Below are positions 51,023 through 62,269 of a stretch of 64,000 nt of DNA, in pieces. The notes under the pieces are model-generated. The model was not told the DNA's origin. It made no database searches and saw only the letters and a list, made by a program, of their open reading frames with translations. The DNA lies in the NCBI GenBank assembly GCA_033032865.1, contig JAWHQI010000075.1, positions 3,100,001-3,164,000 on the forward strand, read 5' to 3'. This DNA is from Dactylorhiza incarnata. Taxonomy: Eukaryota; Streptophyta; Magnoliopsida; Asparagales; Orchidaceae. Each line of letters starts with the position of its first letter. Position 1 is the stretch's first letter. The position numbers were made by a program, and so were the translations under genes.

Positions 51023-53449
51023 TTACTCGATGGAGGGCCGCAAGAGTTCCGAAGTCGTCCCTCCCGCTTGGGGGCCAAACTTGGCTAAGAGGTCCGCCTG
51101 GGTGCTCTCCTCCCTCGGCACGTGCTTGATGGAGAAGGTGCGAAACTGCCCGATGACCCCCTTGACCTTCTCCATGTATAGCAGGAGGGTCGGGTCCTTT
51201 GCTTCGAAATCTCCCTTGATTTGGCATGCTACCACCATGGAGTCCATTGAGACCTCCACGTCCTGCACCCCTAGTTCTCGGGCCAGCCGAAGGCCCGCTA
51301 TCACTGCCTCGTACTCAGCCTGGTTGTTGGTAATTGGGAAATGGATGTTTAAGGCTTGCTCAATCCGGGTCCCCTGGGGACTCACCAGGACTATCCCCCC
51401 TCCATAGGAGTACTTTCCCGATGCTCCGTCCACCAACATCTTCCATGCCTCTTGGGGAGGTGGCTCGTGCTCCCCCACCTCGGCCGCATAGTCGGCCATG
51501 AAGTCTGCCACCGCCTGAGCCCTGACGGACGTCCTGGGCATGGACGTGACATTGAATTCACTTAACTCCACGGGCCACTTTGCCAACCTTCCCGAGTGCT
51601 CCTCCCCTTCCATGATTTTACAGAGCGGGTTGTCCGTCACTACCTTGATTGAATGTCCTTGGAAGTAAGGCCGGAGCCTCCGGGCCGACACCACTAATGC
51701 GAAGGCTAACTTTTCCAGAATCGGGTACCGGAGCTCCGCCTTCCTCAGCACTCGGCTGACGTAGTAGATAGGGAACTGTTTCTTCCCCTCCTCCTGGATC
51801 AACATGGAACTTACTGCTTCGGACCCTACACCCAGGTATAGGGATAGGTCTTCTCCTAGCCTCGGCCCCTGGAGCAGAGGGGTCTGGTTGACTTGTTCTT
51901 TCAAAGCCTGGAAGGCCTCCTCGCACTCCGGGGTCCATTCAAACTTCTTGTTGCCCCGTAGCACCTTGAAGAAAGGCGCACACTTTTCTCCCGCCTTGGA
52001 GAGAAACCTGCTGAGCCCAGCCAACTTCCCTGTAAGGCTCTGAACCTCCTTCAGATTCCTCGGCGACCCCAACTCCATTACCGCCTTAACCTTGTCCGGG
52101 TTAGGCTCCACTCCCACGGGGGTGAGCAAGTGGCCTAGGAACTTTCCTCGGCTTGACCCGAAGACACACTTCAATGGATTGAGTTTCATCTTGTACCGCC
52201 GCAGGGTCCCGAACGTCTCCTCAAGGTCTCGGAGGTGAGACCCAAGGTCTCGGCTCTTTACCATGAGGTCATCAACATAAACCTCCAAGTTTCTTCCCTT
52301 CTGCTCGCGGAAGACTCTGTCCATCATCCTTTGGTATGTGGCACCTGCATTCTTGAGCCCGAACGCCATCATCTTATAATAGTAGCATCCATCCCCCGTG
52401 ATGAAGGAGACATCTTTGATGTCTGGGGGGTGCATGCAGATTTGATGGTAACCTGAAAAAACATCTAAGAAAGACATCACAGGAAAACCGACGGCTGAGT
52501 CAACCAGCGTGTCGATTCTAGGAAGGGGGTACCAATCCTTAGGGCATGATTTATTAAGTAAAGAAAAGTCGATACACATCCTCCATTTACCTCCTCCCTT
52601 CTTCACCATAACGACGTTGGAGACCCAGCCTGGATACTGGATCTCTGATACAAAGCCTGCCTTTAGGAGCTTGCCCACCTCCTCGCGGATGGGCACTTCC
52701 AGCTTGTCGGCGATGGCCCTCCTCTTTTGGCGGATGGGGCGGGTGCCGGGGTCGAGGTTGAGGCGATGGCAAGCCACATCCGCGTAGATCCCGGGCATTT
52801 CTGAGGCGCTCCAAGCGAAGACGTCTACGTTCTTCTGCACGCAAGCCAGAATCTCCGCTTGATCTTCCAGGTTAAGTCCTCCGCTAACCCGGACCTTCTC
52901 CACCACCCCTAGCCGGGTGGTGACCTCGAGCTCTATGACCCCATCCACAGCCTCCAGCCGGGACTGCTCTCCCCAAGCCTTCTCGTCCTCAGCACAAGCG
53001 AGAGCCTGGGTTCCTTCCTCTACCTGCTCCTCTACCACCATCATCTCCTCCTCCCCTCCCTCCTGGGCCTTCTCCTCTTCTTCCTCTCTCTCCACACGGG
53101 GTCCCTCAGCTACCCCTTCCTGGGCATGGACATCCTCTCCCTCCATCTTCTCCTCGGCTACCTCCTTACCTCCGACTTTGGCCGCCTCCTCCATAACCTT
53201 ATCCCATTCCTCAGCTTCTCCCATCAAGGAGATGGTGTTGACATCCGTCACGTAGCACTGTCTTGCCACCTTGGGATCCCCACTGATTCGCACCTGAACC
53301 CCTCCGTCGTTGAACTTAAGGCATTGATGAAAAGTGGAGGGGACACAGCGGAACGCACTGATGAGTGGTTGTCCGAAGATGGCGCTGTAGCTGCTTGGAG
53401 CGTCCACTATGACAAAACGGCAGTTCCTGGACTTCCCCCCCAGGATCAC
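51023..53449 (-). CDS. pol: Tat pol: protease end, reverse transcriptase, RNase H and second (aRH-type) RNase H
   Basis: An 808-codon open frame. It starts in the second half of the protease (VIVDAPSSYSAIFGQP) and continues through a long Glu-rich linker (about residues 85-150). The RT has KWRMCIDFSLLNKSCPKDWYP near residue 285 and the catalytic YVDDLMVKS near 395. RNase H is at about 500-620 (YYVSRVLRKAELRYPILEK, VVTDNPLCKIM). A second RNase H at about 665-795 has DGASGKYSYGG, NNQAEYEAVIAGL, SMDSMVV and an Asp in STQADLLAKFG, the four-acid pattern of the archaeal-like RNase H acquired by Tat elements. A stop just after 51023 separates it from the integrase, which continues in the same frame. 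The first Met is not a true start, because the protease N-terminus lies in another frame (53316-53597). Confidence 0.92.
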   Translation of the reverse strand: MILGGKSRNCRFVIVDAPSSYSAIFGQPLISAFRCVPSTFHQCLKFNDGGVQVRISGDPKVARQCYVTDVNTISLMGEAEEWDKVMEEAAKVGGKEVAEEKMEGEDVHAQEGVAEGPRVEREEEEEKAQEGGEEEMMVVEEQVEEGTQALACAEDEKAWGEQSRLEAVDGVIELEVTTRLGVVEKVRVSGGLNLEDQAEILACVQKNVDVFAWSASEMPGIYADVACHRLNLDPGTRPIRQKRRAIADKLEVPIREEVGKLLKAGFVSEIQYPGWVSNVVMVKKGGGKWRMCIDFSLLNKSCPKDWYPLPRIDTLVDSAVGFPVMSFLDVFSGYHQICMHPPDIKDVSFITGDGCYYYKMMAFGLKNAGATYQRMMDRVFREQKGRNLEVYVDDLMVKSRDLGSHLRDLEETFGTLRRYKMKLNPLKCVFGSSRGKFLGHLLTPVGVEPNPDKVKAVMELGSPRNLKEVQSLTGKLAGLSRFLSKAGEKCAPFFKVLRGNKKFEWTPECEEAFQALKEQVNQTPLLQGPRLGEDLSLYLGVGSEAVSSMLIQEEGKKQFPIYYVSRVLRKAELRYPILEKLAFALVVSARRLRPYFQGHSIKVVTDNPLCKIMEGEEHSGRLAKWPVELSEFNVTSMPRTSVRAQAVADFMADYAAEVGEHEPPPQEAWKMLVDGASGKYSYGGGIVLVSPQGTRIEQALNIHFPITNNQAEYEAVIAGLRLARELGVQDVEVSMDSMVVACQIKGDFEAKDPTLLLYMEKVKGVIGQFRTFSIKHVPREESTQADLLAKFGPQAGGTTSELLRPSIE

Positions 53450-53597
53450 ATGAAGTCCTACTCCCTCCTTTTACTTCTTTACTCTCCCCCGAGAACCCAA
53501 ACAGAGGGCCATCCGAGGCCAACACCCTTCTGGCCTCCACCTCCATCCCGTCAAACGCCTTCTTGAAGATGACGTTGACCGAACTTCCGTTATCCAC
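53316..53597 (-). pseudogene. Tat protease N-terminal part
   Basis: The active site DNGSSVNVIF (near 53590) matches the D-N-G-S-S form of Tat proteases. The frame is the same as gag, from which it is separated only by a TGA at 53604-53606, where an Arg codon is expected. It loses homology after GFSGES near 53480, where the true continuation moves to the pol frame of 51023-53449. That places one indel near 53470-53500. The remainder of this ORF is out-of-frame sequence. Confidence 0.8.
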
Positions 53598-53603
53598 TAG
53601 GAT

Positions 53604-54911
53604 TCAGGAGACGGTGAAGTTCTCGATCACCGTTTGAATGACCAGCGCGTCGCAGAACGGGTCTTCATAGCCCGACATGTCCTTCTGGGTGAAAATGATT
53701 TTCTCGGCCGGGGGCTGAGCGGTGGATGTTGAAGCCACGCTCCTGCGATAGATGGTATGGAGGCTAGCCTTCTGGGTTGCCTCCACCCCTACCCCCCCAT
53801 GGATCACCCCGATCCCTCCTCTACTCCCCACATCGGCTCTATCCTCACACCTTTCCTCATCCTCCTCTCGAGGCTTGACCTCCACGATCCTCACTGGCTG
53901 CTGCTGCCGTGGCGCGGGCGCTCTTCCCCTCTTCACCTCCAAGAACTCCGGGCAGGTGTCCGTTGAGTGACCTTCCTCATCATGGAATATACAACACGAC
54001 AACGTCACCTCCCCCGCCTCGGCCTCCGCCATCCTATTCCTTCTCCTCCTAGCGGTTGCTGTTTCCACCTCGCCTCTCCTTCCTCTTCCTCTCCCCCGGC
54101 CAATTGCCATGGCCTGTTGAGGTGGGGGAGGCATCTGCATCGGACCCTGCCTCCACCCTAACTGGTGGGGTCTCCCTTGACCTCCGAAATGGTTACCCCT
54201 TCCTGGGCCGTAACCCCTTCCCTGCCCTTGCATTCCTCCGCCGTGCGGCCTCCATCCCCCCTCCGGGGCCCGGAGATCTTCCCTTCTCCTGACCTCCTGC
54301 TGCCTCACCTCCGGCTCACTGAGCTTTGCCAGCCTCTTTGTGAGCTCCGAGTTGGCTTCTTCGCTCGCAACTTCCTCCGCCACCCTCTCCATCAGCTCTT
54401 CATAGGAGACGGGGGCCTTCCTCTTCAACGCCATCTTGAAGAAACTCTCTTTCAACCCGACCGTGAAGGCGAGTTGGAGTGCAAACCCAGGCATCTCCTG
54501 ACTAAGCTGCACTTCCTCCTGGAACCGATCTGCATACTGAGCCAACGACTCCCTGGGCTCCTGCTTCACTTTGAAGAGGGAATCAGCGTCCTTCTTCCTC
54601 TTTTTTAAGGTCGAGAACCTCAGTAAAAAACTTCGGCGCAAGTCCTCGAACGCGTAGATTGATCCTGTAGGGAGCTGATGGAACCAGTCCCTGGCCTTCT
54701 CCTTGAGGGTGACGGCAAAGAGCCGACACTTGAAGGCATCTGACATCGGCCTGATGGAGACCGAGTCTTCAAAATACTGCAGGTGCTGGACAGGGTCATC
54801 CCTACCGTTGTAGTATACCTGGTCCCACTCCCCGAACCCCCCTGGGACGGGTGCGGAAAGCACCAGCTCGCAAAAGGGGCTTCCCCCTCCCGCCACCCTT
54901 TCTGGCTCCAC
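53604..54911 (-). CDS. gag: Tat Gag
   Basis: A 435-codon frame. The capsid domain has the Tat landmarks YNGRDDPVQHLQYFEDSV, FAVTLKEKARDWFHQLP, FLLRFSTLKKRKKDADSLF and YADRFQEEVQL (about residues 30-170). A Gly/Arg-rich region follows near 215-290. A zinc-binding CCIFHDEEGHSTDTC motif of the Cys-His-His-Cys kind typical for Tat lies near 312. The N-terminus probably extends upstream in another frame (Ser/Pro/Val/Ala-rich sequence to about 55129), separated by an indel near 54900. It ends at a TGA (53604-53606) immediately before the protease active site. Confidence 0.9.
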   Translation of the reverse strand: MEPERVAGGGSPFCELVLSAPVPGGFGEWDQVYYNGRDDPVQHLQYFEDSVSIRPMSDAFKCRLFAVTLKEKARDWFHQLPTGSIYAFEDLRRSFLLRFSTLKKRKKDADSLFKVKQEPRESLAQYADRFQEEVQLSQEMPGFALQLAFTVGLKESFFKMALKRKAPVSYEELMERVAEEVASEEANSELTKRLAKLSEPEVRQQEVRRREDLRAPEGGWRPHGGGMQGQGRGYGPGRGNHFGGQGRPHQLGWRQGPMQMPPPPQQAMAIGRGRGRGRRGEVETATARRRRNRMAEAEAGEVTLSCCIFHDEEGHSTDTCPEFLEVKRGRAPAPRQQQPVRIVEVKPREEDEERCEDRADVGSRGGIGVIHGGVGVEATQKASLHTIYRRSVASTSTAQPPAEKIIFTQKDMSGYEDPFCDALVIQTVIENFTVS

Positions 54912-55434
54912 TCGCCCCCAAGCTCCCTCGCCAAACTTGAGCTCGCCGGGACTGCACTCGCGTGGGCGGCGCTCGCCTGAACCACCCCGACCGTCGCCGC
55001 ATACTCCTGGCGCGTGCTCGCCTGCGCCGCGCTCGCTGGGACAGAGCTTGTCGGCACTGAGCTCACTGGCTCGGAGCTCGCCGGCACAGAGCTCACCGGC
55101 ATCGGGCTCGCCAGACTGGCGAACATCACTCGCCTCTCCCTGTCCTGCCCTGACCCAACCGCAACTTCCGTTCCAGCCCTTCCCCCCGAGGCATTCTCAC
55201 CGACCGTCGTTGGGGGAGGGGTCGCCTGAGGTGCTGGGGTCGCAAAATCACTTCACAGAGCTGTGACCGTAAACCCCAAGGTGTCGAGCACCTCCCTTCT
55301 GAAATCTACGAGCATCTTGGCCATCGCCACCTGAGGTGTCTCGCCAAACTCCTCGCCCTGCTCTCCATCTCACGCCATAACCCTTCTCTGGAACTTTCTT
55401 GAACCAGCCACGCTCCACGCTCACCGCACCAAAA
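54912..55434 (-). other. Tat leader, shifted Gag N-terminus and PBS
   Basis: A minus-strand frame to about 55129 encodes a low-complexity SSVPASSEPVSSV-type sequence, probably the decayed start of Gag. The PBS region abuts the LTR (TTTTGGTGCGGTGAGCG on the minus strand, ending at 55434). I cannot name its tRNA with confidence. Confidence 0.6.
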
Positions 55435-56568
55435 TGTTGAAACCGATTTCTCGGTCTCTTGTGGAGCTCGGGGCCCTCAATGAGTTGAGGGGCAGCTATC
55501 CCTTACCGGTCCCTCGGAAGAGGTGGGCAGATAACTGGGACAAAGAACAAAGACCCTAGTCTTAGCGAGGAGGTCCCTCCACTAACCCGGAAGATCGTTG
55601 AGCGCTTCCCCTCCCAAGCCAAAGCTATGACTCGGGCACCTTGGAGAGCTAGAGAGCCTAAACCAAAGCGACCTAAGGAGAGAAGGAGGCTCAAAGATTT
55701 CGAACCGGTCCTCTTCCAAGGTGCCCTTTAAGGTCTATTTATAGACTTTAGTTTTGTGGTCTGTCAATAGCCAAATCCCGCTGTCCATTCTTACTATCCG
55801 CACACCGGATTGGTCTGCTAACAACCAAACCCCGTTGTTCAGAGGAGCTAGCCGCAGACCACTGGGAATTTCTCTACTAGCCCTTGCTGGGCGAACCGGC
55901 TCACCCATGCACCTTCCCTGCGAGCAGAGCTCGCGAACTCCTGGGTTAGCCGTGACTTTTTTGGGCGGGCTCGCCGACACTACCTCGGTGAACCCCAGAA
56001 TTGTTGTCCGCACATACTCTAGGCGGGCTAGCTTGTCTTACCTCGGCGAGCCCCAGAATAGCTATCCGCACATATTCTAGGCGGGCTCGCCTGTCTTACA
56101 TTGGCGAGCCCCAGAATTGCTATCCGCACATACTCTAGGCGGGCTCGCCTGTCTTACCTTGGCGAGCCCCAGAATTTCTATCCGCACATACTCTAGGCGG
56201 GCTCGCCTGTCTTACCTTGGCGAGCCCCAGAATTTCTATCCGCACAGACTCTAGGCGGGCTCGCCTGTCTTACCTTGGTGAGCCCCAGAATTGCTATCCT
56301 CACATACTCTAGGCGGGCTAGCATGTCTTACCTCGGCGAGCCCCAGAATTGCTATCCGCACATACTCTAGGCGGGCTCACCTGTCTTACCTTGGCGAGCC
56401 CCAGAATTGCTATCCGCACATACTCTAGGCGGGTTCGCCTGTCCCGGCTCGTTCGCTTGTAGAGTCTCCCGCCTTTCCTTGGCTCGCCTCACCGGGGTTC
56501 GCCCATCTTGGTTCGCTTTCTTGGGTGTGAGCCGTCTGACTCTTCCTGGTGAACATCGGGGTTGTACA
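55435..56568 (-). repeat. Tat 5' LTR (1134 bp)
   Basis: TGTTGAAACC...GGTTGTACA on the plus strand. Eight 58-bp units have anchors at 55997, 56055, 56113, 56171, 56229, 56287, 56345 and 56403. It is followed by the TSD TTAGT (56569-56573). Confidence 0.96.
55735..55744 (-). promoter_or_regulatory. TATA box of the Tat 5' LTR
   Basis: CTATAAATAG on the minus strand, downstream of the 58-bp repeat array in element orientation. The homologous box in the 3' LTR is 43641-43650. Confidence 0.75.
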
Positions 56569-56573
56569 TTAGT

Positions 56574-58036
56574 GAGCTCCAAGGTTTGGTGAAATGGGTT
56601 TTATGGGGCAAACCTTAATTGGTGAACTTCAAACATAGCACGGGTACCAGAAGTAATCCTTAAGACCACAAGTAGTCATAGCCTTGTTTTCTACACCCCT
56701 ACAGTAGAGTTGGGCCCTATGGATTAGGGTAGTGCCAACTCAGTAATAGTGTAAGTGGGTTCTTGATGTAGTTTGAAGGATACTATTATATCTTGGTGTC
56801 ACATTCGTAAGGACTTGGTTATAAGTCCTTGGGTGTTGGTGAGCACGGATCTATACTTGTTAGAATCTTTAAGGGTTGGGTTGATAAGCCTTGGGTGTTG
56901 GTGGCACATTACTGGATATGATTACATCCTTATGTCATATTTGTAAGGGCATGGTTATTAGTCTTTGGGTGCTGCTGAGCACAGATCTATACTTGTTAGA
57001 ATTATTAATGATTCGGTTGATAGGCCTTGGTTGAGGGTGTCACATTACTGGATATGATTATATCCTAGTGTCACATTAGTAAGGACTTCGTTATTAGTCT
57101 GTGGGTGCTAGTAAGCATGGATCTATACTTGTTAGTTAGAATCATTAAGGACTAGGTTGATAGTCCTTGGGTGTCGGTGGCTCATTACTATACATGGGTT
57201 CATGAGTGTTAGTATACACTGTTGCATAGTGATCCGGGGTGTAGGATTTCTTATGGAAAGTCTACAAGTTTTTACGGTCATCATACTGAAGAAATCTGAG
57301 GGATAAACTCTAGGCTAATGGGGTGGTGGGGTGGTGGCCTGGTGGGCAAGCTTAGCTGGTGTCTTGGTGAAGTTTTCCTATTGACCCTTCCCTTAGCTAT
57401 TAAGAATTCACTGGTCTTAGCCAAGCAGGAGTACGTAGTTTCTCTGCTGCTTTTAGCATTGAGGCGTACATAATGCCTAGGTATGGTAGTGTGCATACCC
57501 ACTAAGTAGTGGAGAAGCCCATTCCACTGCCACCGTCTGGCCATGACAGGAGGTGCCTCAAAAGTTAGCTACTCTTGAAAAGTGGAAACTAAAGGTCTAT
57601 GTCGACATAGAGTTTTGTGTGTGAGTAAATCATGGGTGAGTCAAAATTCATCATACATTGCATTGCATCGCACCACATAAGTAGATACTCATCATATAAA
57701 ATAGCATGGACTCTTTTATATGATGAGTTACTTTTCTACTCTTACAAGAGATTCTTAACTTATAAATTTGTATGGGAATATTTATAAGTTAAGTTACTTT
57801 CAGTCCTTTACATATTGTTCTTTTATGATATTGTTACATGCACATTAATTATTGTTGCAGTCTTTAGAATTGATAATAATCTTGCTCATGTAATAACAAT
57901 TTCTATCATATATTATACTCTAACTTGTCACCTGCATGTATATACATTACTGCTTATATTGTTGCTTTTATTTCCATCCTCCCGCTCAGTGCGCAGGAGT
58001 CACCAGGGGAGTGGATGCCGATATCACTTATCTTTT
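56574..58036 (+). repeat. Inverted R1-like fragment
   Basis: No coding frame. Its reverse complement resembles the start region of R1: the TTATAAGTTAAG and ATCATATAAAA blocks near 57700-57795 correspond to 58800-58865. The repeats AAGGACTTGGTTATAAGTCC (56760-57180) resemble the inverted ACTTAACCCGTCC repeats at 59180-59550. It therefore points opposite to the adjoining copy at 58037. It continues the host sequence interrupted by the Tat element. Confidence 0.6.
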
Positions 58037-59179
58037 TTACTAATGTTTGTCGTACTATAAGAACCCTCTCCCACACCCCGAAGAGTTCCCGGATCTTAAG
58101 TCCATAACCACCGCCTTACGGTTGCGCTAACATGCTAGTTAGCTGCCTCCGCAAGACGCTGATCCTGTAGGCAAGAATGATCAAGCAGGCCAATAAGAGA
58201 TAAGAAGAAAAACTAAATAAAATAAACCAAGTCCATAATCACACAAATCTGTATATATATATCCAAAAGAATACCGGTCCAATAATGAGTATAATAAATG
58301 AAAGAGAGTAAGGGCTTATGCCCGGTATATATCTAAAATAAAGTAAAATAACTCTCTCACTCTACATCTATGCAGAAACTATCGAACTTTTGTCAGTCTG
58401 TCATTAAGTGGTGGTGATGCGCGGAAACTGCTCCTCGAGTCTTGCCATCACGTCCTGTTGGTCATACTGCTGCTCCAGCTATTCAGAATCATACGGTCAC
58501 ACCCGACCGTTAGACATAATGACTATGCTAGTTATGTCCCCGCCTCCACCTACGACTCCTAGGTACCGAGCGGAAGGACGAAGCGGAGGACAACAAGGGG
58601 TAAAAACAAGCAGGTGACAAGTGGCAAAACTAGCAAGGCATATGTACTAAACAAGTATTGAAACTGATACAAAGCTAGCACAAGTAGGGTATATCAACAT
58701 TAAATCAAAGCAATACAAAACCAAGAGCAGATATAGTAAATAAGGAAGAACAATTATGAAAATAACCTTAACTTATGGGAATGTCCATACAAACCTATAA
58801 GTTAAGGGATCTAGCACTAAGGTAAACTCATCGTATAAAAGAGACCATAATAATTTATACGATGAGGTCTTGTTTATGCAATGATGATATATTATGTTGT
58901 GCAATGCAATGATGCAACTTACCCACCCGACTCTATACGTATAGACCTTTTGTTAGTTCCCTCTGTTCAAGTGTGTCAACTTAGGTACCCGGTTGAGGAA
59001 AATAGGGCAGTGGATCGGGCTTGTCCACTTCTAGGCTTATGTTACACATCTCCCAGCCTAGACCTTATGATCGCCCCTAAGAACACACAGGGTATCCACA
59101 TATTATATGGTAAGAATGCCTCTTAATTGTATTTCCCGAGCCTCCATCTTATCGGACTATCCAGTACTCCTTAGATAAC

Positions 59180-59550
59180 ACAGAGCCTACCGCTCGCAGA
59201 ACTCACCCAGTCATTCCTATATAATACTGAGCCTACCGCTCGCAGGTCCTAACCTATCCTTCCAATATACAGAGACTACCGCTCGCAGGACTTAACCCGT
59301 CCTTCAAATATATTGAGCCTACCGCACGCAGGACTTAACCCATCCTTCTAAAATACTGAGCATACCGCTCGCAAGACTTAACCCATCTTTCTAATATACC
59401 GAGCCAACTACTCGTAGGACTTAACCTGTCCTTCTAATATTCCGATCCTACCGCTTGCAGGACTTAACCCGTCCTTCTAATATACCGAGCCCACTTCTCG
59501 CAGGACTTAATCCTTCTTTCTAATATACCGGGCCTACCGCTCGCAGTACT
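59180..59550. repeat. 43-bp tandem repeat, about nine units
   Basis: The unit contains CTACCGCTCGCAGGACTTAA and CCGTCCTTCTAATATACCGAG, repeated with substitutions at about 43-45 bp spacing. A degenerate version is present in R1 copy 1 near 32640-32740. Confidence 0.85.
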
Positions 59551-60369
59551 TCTAGCCTTGTACCATTCCGTCCCAAATTTGGGATGAGGTTTACCTTTTT
59601 AAATTCTCCTACTTAGACTACTCTTATCTACCATTTAGTTATACTTAGAAGTTTAGGGTGAATCATAGACTTCCCGAGGGCTACCCGGCGAAGGGTTCAC
59701 AATGGTACTAGAGAATACAATGGGTTGAAGCCCAAATCCCCATTTTCTAGGATAATTACTCTTATTAATGGTTACCAATTCTTTTATACTAGTTTCATCT
59801 CTAGTTACTCTAAATTCCTAAGGTGGATTACAAATATATTGGACAGACGAGTGTCGATGATCAATTGAATATCGAACCCTACCTTTCTTAGTGACCGATT
59901 ATTTTGTATGCCATCACTCAATACCAACTTAAGGTTCTAGTTCATACATCAATCACACTTATTCTTGTTGACGGGTCATTACTCATATCCACTATCATAT
60001 CATTGTCAATTCCGGAAATGGTAGTTATACTAAATGCACCCCAACCCCTTTCTTCTAGCATATCTCACAAATGATTAATCCCTTAAACAATCTAGGATTT
60101 CATAATGATCGGGGGTTTAACAATTCTACCTGTGATGATCATATGGGGTCAAAGTCAATTATTCAGTTTTACCGTTTGCAAACCTAATTGTCCTCAAGTG
60201 TGATAACATGACTTAGAAGGGAGACTACATGATCCTCTATCTAATAAGTACTCAAACAACATTCTAGGAGTTGTATAGATGATATACTTCAGATTTTTCA
60301 TTCTTATCCTTTAATTAAATTATATTGGGCCTTTAATTTAATTCCTTATATTTAAGATATTCATCAATT

Positions 60370-61150
60370 TGCACATGAAGTGTCAATTATCATGGCCCAA
60401 AGGGTCCAATAAATTTTCCATAGATTCATTTTGCAATCAAAAGTCTATGTACAAGTTTCTATAGCATTCCGGTGTCAAAAACTCAAGATATGAATTTCTC
60501 AAGTTATAAGTCCATGTTCTACATTGTGAATGAGGTACTAAATATATATAACCATAAATTCCATAGAAATTTGTAAGGGTTCATGATGTTATCACAAGTT
60601 TATAACCAGATTTCTAGAGTATTGCAGTGTCTATAATTCTAGATATGAATATTCTAAGTTATAACTCTGAGCTCTACATTGTTAATAAAGTACCATATAT
60701 ATAAGCATAAATTCTAGGAACATTATCAGAGGTTCATATTGTCATCACAAGTTTATGTCCAGATTCCATGAGTATTCCAGTGTCAATAATTCAAGATATG
60801 AATATTCTAAATCATAACACCAAATTCTACATTGTGAATGAAGTACCGAACATATATAATCATAAATTCCAGGAAAATTACCAGAGGTTAAAAATGTCAT
60901 CAAAAGTCTATATACAAATTTCTATAACATTCCAGCAATAATAATTCAAGATATCAATTTTCAAAGTTATATTCCAAGGTTCTAGTTTGTGAAGGAAGTA
61001 TGAAGTTTACTCAATGATTAACTATAATAAAACTTCCAGAGCTTCATACTGATATACAACCTCTGTATGCAAAATTTGATAGCCATCCAGCATCATTAAT
61101 TCAAGGAATTAATTTCTCAAGCTATAAGCCCAAATGCTACTTTAGTGTCG
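60370..61150. repeat. 155-bp tandem repeat, about five units
   Basis: The anchor CTACATTGTGAATGAGGTAC or variants recurs at 60519, 60674, 60827, 60982 and 61138, a spacing of 153-156 bp. AT-rich. Confidence 0.85.
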
Positions 61151-62269
61151 TCTCATGTATTTCCCAAATTTCAAGTCATTTGGAATTATATATCTCCCTA
61201 AATAAAAATCTAAAGTTCCAGGGACTCATATGTATATCCCTCATCAAAATGGATGCCCAGGGAGCTATAGAGATCCAAATTGAGTGAATAAAACTCATTA
61301 GGAAGGTAAGACCAGTAGCTACAACTTTTATGTTGACAAAGTAAGCTATATCTGTCATTTAGTGGTTCAAAGATCAGTTAGAAAGTACTGTCCAGAGTGT
61401 GACAATTATGTAAAAATCCTATTCCTAATGTTATTTGGTATAAAGCTATCAGCTCTTCTAGATCGGACGGTTACCAGACATCTTCCTCCTCGAGCACGTG
61501 GCTTAGATTTTCTCTCCTAGGGCCACCTTTGGCCCTATTTTCCAGCCATCTTCGGCAAAACTCCTAAGCAACCACCTCCAACCGAGGTTTGGCTATCCAC
61601 CGGTGGTGAGAACTCGGTCGAAGTTGGACAGAGCAAGCCCCCCGCCGTTTTCATTTTTCCAGATAGGAACATCGAGACGGCCATGGAGATTTCAGTGAGT
61701 TCTTCAGCAATGCGATCAGGAAGATAGGGGGAATGCTAGCACAAGGGGAGGATAAACTGGAACTTGATAGGGCTTAAATTTGAGATATCCCCTAGAATGC
61801 CTTGGCCGGCCACCTCCTTGAAGAACCTTGTCGGTTCCACTATTCTCCACCAAATCCTCCTTTGTAAAGCTCCAGGCCTACTACTTGATGCTTCATAAAG
61901 CTAATGGTGGCCTTGATTTGGCCTGAGGAGGGATGCTTATGGCTGTCCCATCATGGGGATTTCGAGTAGCATTGTTTGCTCCTCCTTGATGCCAAGTGGC
62001 ATCATTTAAGCTGAAATTTGGCTGGGGGAGTAATTGCGATGCTCAGTTATGGCTTTGGGAAGATGGAAGGCATGCCATGTGGAGCTCATTGTCTATTTCC
62101 CTTTCTTTTTTATTCAAAATTGGGGGAAAAACTAAACTACCCTTGCGTGCCTCCGAAATTCCAGAAATTAGAATTTGTTCCATGTAATTGGGCTCATGAG
62201 CTGCTGATTAGGCTTGGTAGTAAGGCCATAGCCCATGGGGTATAGGTTCAATTGAGTCCAAATGCACAT

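Larger units (their letters stand above)
43341..56568 (-). mobile_element. Complete Tat-lineage Ty3 element (13,228 bp) with antisense genes
   Basis: Two 1134-bp LTRs (43341-44474 and 55435-56568) are flanked by the TSD TTAGT (43336-43340 and 56569-56573). Minus-strand order is 5' LTR (right), leader, gag, protease, RT, RNase H, second RNase H, integrase, 97-bp tandem array, antisense gene region, 3' LTR (left). Two RNase H domains and antisense ORFs between integrase and 3' LTR are known for the Tat branch (Retand, Grande, Ogre relatives). Several nonsense codons and frame changes make this copy defective. It is clearly more GC-rich than its flanks. Confidence 0.95.

Noticed and set aside
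52917..53566. Ser/Thr-rich plus-strand frames opposite the Tat pol linker
   Set aside because: They are the reverse of the Glu-rich linker in the minus-strand pol frame; composition alone explains them.
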